Source: Bacilli bacterium
Lineage (GTDB): Bacteria; Bacillota_I; Bacilli_A; RFN20; CAG-826
DNA length: 5,494 bases
Direction: 5' to 3'
Assembly: GCA_017531065.1 (NCBI GenBank)
Contig: JAFXLR010000019.1
Location: 1 to 5,494 of the forward strand
The notes under the pieces are model-generated. The model saw only the letters and a program-made list of their open reading frames with translations, was not told the DNA's origin and did no database searches. A program made the position numbers and the translations under genes. Below, piece after piece: positions 1 to 5,494 of the stretch. Numbering within the stretch: the stretch's first letter is position 1; each line of letters starts with the position of its first letter.

Positions 1-1025
1 AATTCAAACTCCATTCCTTCGTCACTGATATCAGCAAAGACAAAGTCATCACCTATACCTCAAAGGATGACGGCGTCGTCATGGTCCAGGCCAAAGCCAT
101 CGTCATGGCTGCGGGCTGCTATGAAAGAAATGCAGGGGCCATCGGCATCCCTGGCGATCGTCCAGCCGGCGTCTTGACCGCAGGTCAGGCTCAGCTTTTC
201 CTTAATGAATATGGTTATATGACCGGTAAGAAGGTCTTCATCCTTGGCTCAGGCGATATCGGCCTTATCATGGCCAGACGCCTCACCCTAGAAGGTGCCA
301 AAGTCCTTGGCGTCGCTGAGATCTGCGCTTGGTCAAACGGCCTCAATAGAAACATGGTCCAGTGCTTAGAGGACTATGGCATCCCTCTTTATCTCAGCCA
401 CACCGTCAGCAAAGTCATCGGTAAAGGCAGATTAGAGAAAATCGTCCTTTCGAAAGTGGACGAGAAGATGCAGCCAATCCCAGGAACCGAGAAGGAATTC
501 GAGGTCGATACCCTCATCCTTTCCATCGGTCTTCTCCCAAATAACGACCTCTTGAATCACCTTGGAATCCCAACCTCCAGAAGCCGTGGTTCTTTAGTCA
601 ACGATAAACTCGAAACATGCATCCCAGGAATCTTCTCCTGCGGCAACGTTCTCCATGTCCATGACCTTGTCGACAACGTCGTCGAAGAAGCTAGGGAAGC
701 TGGCAAGAACGCCGCGATCTATCTCAAAGGCGAGGAGAAGAAAGCCACCTCAGAAATCGAGGTCATCGCAGGGGATGGAATCGGCTACGTCGTCCCTGGA
801 AAAGTTGCCTTGGATGAGAGCCTAGAAAGCATCACTTTCAAGTTCCGCGTCCGTAAGCCTTCAAAAAACGTCTACATCCAATACGAACAGAATGGAAACG
901 TCATCAAGAAAGTTCTCAAAACCGCGATAATCCCTAGCGAAATGGAAATTCAGAAGCTTCCTAGGGAGAAGCTCGTTGATGAGATCTCACCAATCACCAT
1001 TAAGATGGTGGCAAAGGAGATGTAA
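1..1025 (+). CDS. FAD/NAD(P)-dependent oxidoreductase, 5'-truncated (partner of DUF1667 protein)
   Basis: The frame is open from base 3 at the left edge to the TAA at 1023-1025, giving 340 residues. The Met codon at 81 is internal, because coding-type sequence continues upstream of it. The visible part is the C-terminal bulk of a two-Rossmann-fold flavoprotein of the pyridine nucleotide-disulphide oxidoreductase type. It shows an AKAIVMAAGCYER segment, typical of the end of the FAD-domain insertion. A GSGDIG dinucleotide-binding loop follows at about 234-251, for NAD(P)H. A late IFSCGNVLHVHDLVDN segment at about 631-678 resembles the FAD-contacting 'GD/GN' motif of this fold. The N-terminal FAD-binding GxGxxG is missing because the window begins inside the gene; I estimate 70-90 residues are lost. 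The last 85 or so residues form a separate beta-rich tail. The family often accompanies a GlpA-like glycerol-3-phosphate dehydrogenase and a DUF1667 protein; the latter follows here. A cytosolic redox role is likely, but the substrate cannot be read from the sequence. Confidence 0.85.
   Translation, partial: FKLHSFVTDISKDKVITYTSKDDGVVMVQAKAIVMAAGCYERNAGAIGIPGDRPAGVLTAGQAQLFLNEYGYMTGKKVFILGSGDIGLIMARRLTLEGAKVLGVAEICAWSNGLNRNMVQCLEDYGIPLYLSHTVSKVIGKGRLEKIVLSKVDEKMQPIPGTEKEFEVDTLILSIGLLPNNDLLNHLGIPTSRSRGSLVNDKLETCIPGIFSCGNVLHVHDLVDNVVEEAREAGKNAAIYLKGEEKKATSEIEVIAGDGIGYVVPGKVALDESLESITFKFRVRKPSKNVYIQYEQNGNVIKKVLKTAIIPSEMEIQKLPREKLVDEISPITIKMVAKEM
1013..1019 (+). promoter_or_regulatory. Ribosome binding site for the DUF1667 gene
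   Basis: AAAGGAG lies in the final codons of the oxidoreductase gene, seven bases before the ATG at 1027. It decides the start of the next gene: the longer frame beginning at 976 has no comparable site and would add 17 residues that overlap the upstream gene and do not look like the family. The site suggests the two proteins are translated from one message. Confidence 0.8.
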
Positions 1026-1026
1026 T

Positions 1027-1380
1027 ATGGAAGAGAGAGATTTGATTTGCATCGTCTGTCCACGTGGTTGCCATCTCCATGTCGACAAAGATCTTAACGT
1101 CACCGGGAACTTCTGTCCTAGAGGCGCAGTCTATGGCAAACAAGAAGTCACAAACCCAACCCGTGTCGTGACCTCAACCGTGCGTATCGAAAACGCCGAA
1201 TTGCCTCTTTGCCCAGTCAAGACAAAAGACCCAATTCCAAAGGGCAAAATCTTCGAAATTATGTCGTCAATCAACAAGGTCGAAATCAAGGCTCCTGTCC
1301 ATATTGGCGACGTTATCCTCAAGGACGTTGCGGGCACTGGAGTCGACGTCGTTGCTTGCCGCAACATGGAGAAGATTTAA
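1027..1380 (+). CDS. DUF1667 family Cys-rich redox-associated protein
   Basis: This is a 117-residue protein that I recognise as the DUF1667/COG3862 family ('conserved CXXC pairs'), close to the usual family length. The N-terminus carries Cys8-x2-Cys11-x3-Cys15 followed by Cys30-Pro-Arg-Gly. This four-Cys set could bind a metal or an iron-sulphur cluster. Further Cys residues are at 62 (LPLCPVKT) and 111. The first CPRGC and the later CPRG are near repeats. There is no signal peptide or membrane segment, so it should act in the cytosol. It starts one base after the oxidoreductase stop, behind a good ribosome binding site, which indicates coexpression and probably a complex. The biochemical role of the family is, to my knowledge, not firmly established; an electron-transfer subunit for the flavoprotein is an inference. 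The gene is intact and is the last of its operon. Confidence 0.88.
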   Translation: MEERDLICIVCPRGCHLHVDKDLNVTGNFCPRGAVYGKQEVTNPTRVVTSTVRIENAELPLCPVKTKDPIPKGKIFEIMSSINKVEIKAPVHIGDVILKDVAGTGVDVVACRNMEKI

Positions 1381-1394
1381 GGACGTGTAAAATT

Positions 1395-1420
1395 AAGGCG
1401 CTAAAAAAAGCGCCTTTTTT
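1395..1420 (+). terminator. Intrinsic (rho-independent) terminator
   Basis: An eight-base-pair perfect stem (AAGGCGCT at 1395-1402 with AGCGCCTT at 1409-1416) encloses a six-A loop. The T run at 1415-1420 overlaps the last two stem bases. It begins 15 bases after the DUF1667 stop codon and ends the redox operon before the next promoter. The reverse strand would have an A/T-rich tail as well, but no convergent gene is present to use it. Confidence 0.93.
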
Positions 1421-1443
1421 AATACAATTTTCCGAAATTGCCT

Positions 1444-1472
1444 GTGCCACTTTGTGCGCGCTTGGGTATAAT
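1444..1472 (+). promoter_or_regulatory. Sigma-A type promoter for the RNase J-ftsK unit
   Basis: A perfect -10 box, TATAAT, is at 1467-1472. The best -35 at ideal 17-base spacing is GTGCCA (1444-1449), matching four of six consensus bases, so the -35 is weak. There is no exact TGn extended -10; the TG is one base too far upstream. Transcription should start near 1479. The promoter sits in the only intergenic gap and just after a terminator, which supports it. No operator or riboswitch-like fold was seen; the leader is too short for one. Confidence 0.72.
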
Positions 1473-1478
1473 ATGCGT

Positions 1479-1483
1479 AGGAG
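1479..1483 (+). promoter_or_regulatory. Ribosome binding site for the RNase J gene
   Basis: AGGAG lies 11 bases before the ATG at 1495, slightly longer than ideal spacing. It selects that ATG over the TTG at 1438, which lies upstream of the -10 box and would give an extra 19 residues foreign to the family. The predicted transcript begins at or just beside this site. Confidence 0.75.
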
Positions 1484-1494
1484 ATTTTTCGAGC

Positions 1495-3168
1495 ATGAAC
1501 GATAGAATCAGAATTGTCGCTTTAGGCGGCCTAGATGAAAGAGGCAAATCCTGTTACACCATCGACATCAATGGTGACATTTTTGTTATTGGAAGCGGAC
1601 TTCGTTTCCCTGATAGAACGACACCTGGCATCGACTATATCATCCCTAATTTCTCCTATCTCATCGAAAACAAGGAAAGGGTCAAAGCCTATTTCCTCCC
1701 ACACGGCCACGATGACGAAATCGGTGGCTTAGCCTATTTCTATAAAGACGCACCGGCCCCAGTCTATGGTTCCAAGGTTACCCTCGCCATGATGCGTAAT
1801 TTCCTTAGGCATGTCGGCGTCGATAGCTCGATTTTCGATTTCCATGAGGTCGATCCTAGCTCCACCTTCAAAGTGGCGGGACGTGAGATCTCTTTCTTCC
1901 AAACCTCGCACAACATCGCTCTTTCTAGCGGCATCGCCATCAACACAAGCTATGGCAACATCGTCTTCACAAGCGACTATGTCGTCGAGAACAACGCCAC
2001 CCAGAATTACCTTGGGGATATGGCCTCGCTTTCAGCGATTGCCGAGAAGAACCCAACTTTGGCGCTCTTAACCCCATCGATTTATGCCGAAAGAACCGGT
2101 TATACCGCTCCAAAATACAAACTCAAACCTCTTATCGAAAGACAGGTTGAGAATTCGACGGGCCGCGTCTTCATCGCCCTCTATTCCCTTAACTTCTATA
2201 ACATTGACGAAGTCATCAGTCTCGCCATCGAAACCAAAAAGAAAATCATCCCTTACGATGACGACACAACCGAAACTATCAAGGCCATGCAGGAATGCGG
2301 TCAGCTTTTGATCCCAAGGGAAAACTTCGGTTCTGTCGACGATATCAACCGTTACCGTGACCAAGACATCATCGTCTTGATGCTCGGATACCATCCGAAG
2401 ATATATCACAAGATCGCCCTTTTGGCCGCTGGCCAGACTGAAGGTGGGAGACCTATCCACCTCAAAGAAAGCGATCTCTTCATCAACGCCGTCCCAGCTG
2501 ATGACAATGAGGAACTTGAGGCGACCGACGCCCTCGACGAGCTCTATCGTTCGGGCTGCAACGTCTATAACATCACCAAGAAAGAATTCCGCAAGATGCA
2601 CGCTTCCGAGGAAGACCTCAAGATGATGATTTCCCTCTTCCGTCCGAAGTATTACGTCCCAGTTAAGGGCTTCTTCAAAGACCTTCTCAATAACGCCAAG
2701 GTCGCGATGAACACCGGAACTGGCCTTACCCATAGGAACATCTTCCTTCTCGAGAATGGCATGTCGCTCCTCTTTGATGAGACTGGCGGACATATGCTCC
2801 AAGAGAACATCGTCCATGGCGACATCATGATTGATGGCATTGGCGTTGGCGACGTCAGCCACGCCGTCATCGAAGACCGTGAGAAACTCTCCCAGGGTGT
2901 TGTCATTATCTCCGTCACCGTTTCCAAAGAAACCCGTCAAGTGGTGGCAGGACCTGACGTCCAGGCTCGCGGCATCGTCTTCGCCCGCGATGGCGAAGTC
3001 TTACTTCGTGACGTCACCAAGATCTTCATGGCTTCTTTAGAAGAGGGCCTTGGAAACAACGACACCTTCGACACGATCAAGGAAGTCTGCCACGAACGTT
3101 GCGCTCGCGCCATCAGGCGTATGACTGGCAAAGAGCCTCTCCTCATCCCAGTAATCGTCGAAATCTAA
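1495..3168 (+). CDS. rnjB: RNase J family protein, J2-like, with degenerate active site
   Basis: This 557-residue protein matches the usual RNase J length of about 555. It has, in order, a metallo-beta-lactamase core, a beta-CASP insert (about 190-360), the returning MBL strands and the C-terminal domain ending PVIVEI. RNase J enzymes are cytosolic 5'-exonucleases and endonucleases in mRNA decay and RNA maturation. The HxHxDH motif reads HGHDDE, with His70, His72 and Asp74 kept but Glu75 in place of His. His139 (TSHNI) and Asp161 (TSDY) are kept. Motif A (usually SDST) is TPSI at 193-196, so its Asp is lost. The usual TGSQGEP loop is replaced by LGYHPK near 297-302. HxSGH has become FRKMH, keeping His369, and the final metal His of PVHGEY is Lys391. 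The start is set by AGGAG at 1479. J2 paralogues in Firmicutes are known to be catalytically weak and to pair with RNase J1, and the ftsK/spoIIIE neighbour supports rnjB. Reduced or absent nuclease activity and a structural partner role are inferences. Confidence 0.88.
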   Translation: MNDRIRIVALGGLDERGKSCYTIDINGDIFVIGSGLRFPDRTTPGIDYIIPNFSYLIENKERVKAYFLPHGHDDEIGGLAYFYKDAPAPVYGSKVTLAMMRNFLRHVGVDSSIFDFHEVDPSSTFKVAGREISFFQTSHNIALSSGIAINTSYGNIVFTSDYVVENNATQNYLGDMASLSAIAEKNPTLALLTPSIYAERTGYTAPKYKLKPLIERQVENSTGRVFIALYSLNFYNIDEVISLAIETKKKIIPYDDDTTETIKAMQECGQLLIPRENFGSVDDINRYRDQDIIVLMLGYHPKIYHKIALLAAGQTEGGRPIHLKESDLFINAVPADDNEELEATDALDELYRSGCNVYNITKKEFRKMHASEEDLKMMISLFRPKYYVPVKGFFKDLLNNAKVAMNTGTGLTHRNIFLLENGMSLLFDETGGHMLQENIVHGDIMIDGIGVGDVSHAVIEDREKLSQGVVIISVTVSKETRQVVAGPDVQARGIVFARDGEVLLRDVTKIFMASLEEGLGNNDTFDTIKEVCHERCARAIRRMTGKEPLLIPVIVEI

Positions 3169-3177
3169 TCCTTCATG
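3166..3177 (+). promoter_or_regulatory. Tight RNase J/ftsK junction, likely translational coupling
   Basis: The RNase J stop TAA (3166-3168) is followed by two codons and then the ftsK ATG at 3175, in the same frame. No purine-rich Shine-Dalgarno sequence is seen in the 25 bases upstream of that ATG. Ribosomes finishing RNase J probably reinitiate here, linking the output of the two proteins. There is no room for a separate promoter or terminator, so the genes share a message. Confidence 0.6.
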
Positions 3178-5494
3178 AAAGAAAAACGCAGTTTTACGAA
3201 AAAGAATATTCTCCAAGCCATCGGAGTGATGGTTTTCCTTCTTAGCGTCATCTTCTTCTTGGCGCCTTTCACCAAGCTCTTCCCAATAACCTTCGGGATG
3301 GTTTATCTTTTCGGCTACGCTTTCTATTACTATTCGTTGGTCTTATTTGCTGCGGTCGGCCTTACCCTTGCCATAAAAGGCAGGTTAGGGGCGGTCTTAG
3401 GCTGGAATTTCTACCTTGGCGCCTTCCTTTTCTGGATCGGCTTTGGATTCCTCATGGGCTTCATTGCCGCAGGCACAGGGGCGCTTGATGACCTCAATCC
3501 TGTCTTCCAAGAGATTTGGAATGCGCAAGACGCTATCCTCATCGGAGATGCGAGACTCGCTAGCGGCATTCTCTTTGGCAGCATCACGAACGCTTTCAAA
3601 GGCGGACTTGATTTCTTTCCTCTCCTCCTCGCCGTCCTCTTCCTTTGTGGTGGAGCGATCGTCATGTTCTGGAGGCCTCTCTTCGTCCTTATTGGCTTCA
3701 TATCTAGAAAGATTGGCCAGGCTAGCGCCAAGAGAAAGAGCCAGAAAGAAATCGAGAAACAAAGAGCCGAAGCCCTTGCCCGCTTCGAAGAAGAGAAAGC
3801 CAGCATGGCCGCTAATGGTCTCTCCTATGGCGCAAATCACGATGGTAGTCCAAACAATTCGCCTTTCGGCGCGCCACAACTGACCTTTAACCCTGAAGCG
3901 CAGAACATCATCCAAGAAGAACCGGCCAGAGCCCCAGTTCAAGAAACTCCTCTCCCATCGAGAGCCGCTGATAACCATTCTCGTCCAGCTAGCCAATACC
4001 CAACCCCAAAAGAAGTGGAGACCCCTTACGAAAGACCAAGTTCCTTCTCTTCTAGCAATATGTCCAGAAGCGGTCTAAGGGCAGCCGTTTTCTCTTTTGA
4101 TTCCGGCGTCCCAGAAACACCAAAACCAAAACCAGCCGCAATAACCCCAGAACCGAAAAAAGAACCAGCAAAACCTGTTTCTTTTGCCGTTCCTAATGAG
4201 GTCAAAGAGCCTCTCGAAGAGCCGATTGCGCCTACATACGGTGAGTCAATCATCAGCGCGCCAATCGAACCAGAGCCAGAACCAACCAGAGTGGAAGAGC
4301 CAATCCCAGCCTTTGAAGCACCTGAAGAGCCTTTGGCAGGAGGACATGCCGCCTACGAAGAAGAACCTTTGCCATATGTTTCTGAGCCAGTCGAGCCGAT
4401 TGCCCCAGAATACCCAGCCTATGAAGAAAATGAGCCAGAGCCAGAGCCTGCTCCTGTTCCTGTCGTCAATGTGGTCAAGGAGCCAGAACCAGCACCTGAG
4501 CCAGAGCCCGACCCAACCCCAGAGCTTTCGCCATTCGAGAGGAAGCTCCGTGAGCTCCACGCTGAGAAAGCCACTCCGCTCCCGGATTACACTTTCCCAG
4601 GACTCGACCTCCTTAAGACCTATTCGAATGACCAAAATGCCGAGCAAATCCAGGCTGATTGCCAGAACACGGTCAATATCATCAACCAAACCTTCGCTAA
4701 CCTTGGCGTAGGCGCGCAAGCGGTTGGCTTCACCGTCGGTCCATCCGTCACCCGTTACGATATCCAGCCTGACACCGGCGTTTCTGTTTCCTCCATCGGA
4801 CGTTACATGAAAGACATCTCCATGCGTCTTAACGGCGTGGCCGTCCGTTTCGAGGAAGTCGTCAGAGGCAAAGTAACCTCCGGTTTAGAGATCGCTAACC
4901 TCAAAACGACCATCGTTTCCTTGAAAGAAATGATCGAAAGCATGCCAACCGATCCATCCGCGAACATGTATGTTCCTTTCGGTATGAACATCTCTGGCGA
5001 ATGCATCTGCTCAGACTTAAGCAAATTTCCTCACCTTCTCGTCTCAGGTACGACTGGTTCAGGTAAATCCATCTTCATGCACGGTCTCATCATGTCGCTT
5101 ATCATGAGAAATAGACCTGAGGACTGCAAGATCGTCCTTGTCGATCCTAAGCGTGTTGAGATGTCCAAATACAAGGATCTCCCTCATCTTCTTTGCCCAA
5201 TCATCAAAGAACCTAGCGAAGCTAAGGTCTGTATGGATAAACTCATTGAGGAGATGGAACGCCGCTACAGGCTCTTTGAGCTTGCCGAGGTCCGTGACAT
5301 CCGCGCCTTCAATAGCTTCTACGCTCCAAAGAACGGCCTAAAGAAACTCCCATTTATCTCCGTATTCATTGATGAGTACGCCGACCTTTCAGATACCTGC
5401 AAGAACATCGGCGAAGCGGTGGTCCGTTTGGCTCAAAAGGCCCGTGCCGCTGGCATTCACCTCGTCATTGCTACCCAACGTCCAAGCGTTCAGG
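3175..5494 (+). CDS. ftsK: FtsK/SpoIIIE DNA translocase, 3'-truncated by window edge
   Basis: At least 773 residues are encoded, open to the right edge with no stop. FtsK/SpoIIIE proteins are membrane-anchored, ATP-driven DNA pumps that clear chromosomal DNA through the closing septum. The N-terminus has four hydrophobic segments (about residues 11-31, 41-67, 72-100 and 146-178). A basic/acidic, probably helical stretch (about 180-215) follows, then a long disordered linker that is extremely rich in Pro and Glu. The motor starts near residue 470. Its alpha domain shows GPSVTRYDIQPDTGV and a variant RGKVTSGLEIAN, where PGK..VGIEIPN is usual. Walker A GTTGSGKS is at 625-632, DPKRVEMSKY at 657-666, Walker B IDEYADL at 732-738 and ATQRPS at 766-771. 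The end of the beta domain and any DNA-reading gamma domain are beyond the window. The start at 3175 is the first Met before the first membrane segment, though it lacks an obvious ribosome binding site. The neighbour (RNase J2) fits the Bacillus spoIIIE locus. FtsK and SpoIIIE cannot be separated here, and sporulation is not implied. Confidence 0.92.
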   Translation, partial: MKEKRSFTKKNILQAIGVMVFLLSVIFFLAPFTKLFPITFGMVYLFGYAFYYYSLVLFAAVGLTLAIKGRLGAVLGWNFYLGAFLFWIGFGFLMGFIAAGTGALDDLNPVFQEIWNAQDAILIGDARLASGILFGSITNAFKGGLDFFPLLLAVLFLCGGAIVMFWRPLFVLIGFISRKIGQASAKRKSQKEIEKQRAEALARFEEEKASMAANGLSYGANHDGSPNNSPFGAPQLTFNPEAQNIIQEEPARAPVQETPLPSRAADNHSRPASQYPTPKEVETPYERPSSFSSSNMSRSGLRAAVFSFDSGVPETPKPKPAAITPEPKKEPAKPVSFAVPNEVKEPLEEPIAPTYGESIISAPIEPEPEPTRVEEPIPAFEAPEEPLAGGHAAYEEEPLPYVSEPVEPIAPEYPAYEENEPEPEPAPVPVVNVVKEPEPAPEPEPDPTPELSPFERKLRELHAEKATPLPDYTFPGLDLLKTYSNDQNAEQIQADCQNTVNIINQTFANLGVGAQAVGFTVGPSVTRYDIQPDTGVSVSSIGRYMKDISMRLNGVAVRFEEVVRGKVTSGLEIANLKTTIVSLKEMIESMPTDPSANMYVPFGMNISGECICSDLSKFPHLLVSGTTGSGKSIFMHGLIMSLIMRNRPEDCKIVLVDPKRVEMSKYKDLPHLLCPIIKEPSEAKVCMDKLIEEMERRYRLFELAEVRDIRAFNSFYAPKNGLKKLPFISVFIDEYADLSDTCKNIGEAVVRLAQKARAAGIHLVIATQRPSVQ
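4111..4524 (+). other. Pro/Glu-rich low-complexity linker within ftsK
   Basis: Residues 313-450 of the FtsK protein contain, by hand count, 38 Pro and 32 Glu in 138 positions, about half of the segment. Short imperfect repeats occur: EPEPEP-type runs (at about 364-370, 420-425 and 436-445) and two EPIAPxY units (at about 344-355 and 407-413). The DNA reflects this as repeated CCAGAG/GAGCCA hexamers near 4430-4450 and 4485-4510. No Cys, Trp or hydrophobic core is visible, so it should be extended and disordered, joining the membrane domain to the motor. Such linkers are variable in the FtsK family. Confidence 0.85.

Noticed and set aside
976..1026. Longer N-terminus for the DUF1667 protein from the ATG at 976
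   Set aside because: The AAAGGAG at 1013 serves the ATG at 1027, and the family begins close to the first Cys pair. The extension would overlap the oxidoreductase gene by 50 bases.
1438..1494. Upstream TTG start for the RNase J protein
   Set aside because: It lies before the -10 box, so it would not be in the transcript, and it adds 19 residues absent from the family.
1421..1494. Riboswitch or attenuator ahead of the RNase J gene
   Set aside because: The predicted leader is only about 16 bases, and the only hairpin nearby is the terminator of the preceding operon.
2068..2940. 290-residue open frame on the minus strand opposite the RNase J gene
   Set aside because: It lies wholly inside a well-recognised gene, its translation resembles no family I know, and long antisense frames arise from the strong C-ending codon bias here. 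No ribosome binding site or promoter supports it.
3397..3996. 199-residue minus-strand open frame (and overlapping shorter ones) opposite ftsK
   Set aside because: The plus-strand frame encodes clear FtsK membrane and linker sequence through this region. The antisense translation is low-complexity and charged, as expected of a shadow.
4184..4719. Ser/Gln-rich plus-strand and Trp/Leu-rich minus-strand frames across the linker
   Set aside because: Both are out-of-frame readings of the CCAGAG-type repeats of the Pro/Glu linker. The ftsK frame is open throughout and continues into conserved motor motifs.
1..5494. Mobile element, CRISPR array, tRNA or defence system
   Set aside because: No terminal inverted repeats, transposase, spaced direct repeats, cloverleaf-like sequence or defence-type proteins were seen. 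All four genes belong to ordinary chromosomal families.

Overview
The window holds four plus-strand genes in two transcription units. It is dense bacterial DNA with only one real intergenic gap, about 114 bases. The genes point to a member of the Bacillota or a related Mycoplasmatota/Bacilli lineage. The grounds are strong AGGAG-type ribosome binding sites, an RNase J2-like protein directly upstream of an FtsK/SpoIIIE translocase (in Bacillus subtilis, as I recall it, rnjB also lies just upstream of spoIIIE), and an FAD oxidoreductase paired with a DUF1667 protein, a pairing typical of anaerobic Firmicutes. Codon use favours C-ending codons (ATC, CTC, GTC, TTC, ACC). The four reading frames contain no in-frame TGA and use TGG for Trp, so nothing suggests the Mycoplasma genetic code. 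The exact taxon cannot be named from this sequence.

Region 1 (1-1420) is the 3' end of a redox operon. It carries a 5'-truncated FAD/NAD(P)-dependent oxidoreductase and, one base after its stop codon, a 117-residue Cys-rich DUF1667 protein. A clear intrinsic terminator closes the unit. In relatives this pair often accompanies a GlpA-like glycerol-3-phosphate dehydrogenase, which would lie to the left of the window.

Region 2 (1421-5494) is a second unit with its own sigma-A-like promoter. It encodes a full-length RNase J family protein with a strikingly degraded active site. Two codons after its stop comes an FtsK/SpoIIIE DNA translocase, cut by the right window edge. The FtsK protein has four predicted membrane segments, a long Pro/Glu-rich linker and a well-conserved motor up to the ATQRPS motif.

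No mobile element, CRISPR array, tRNA or rRNA was seen, and no clearly new multi-gene system. The most interesting signal is the RNase J paralogue. All four expected ligands of one metal site are kept, while both His ligands unique to the second site have become Glu and Lys.
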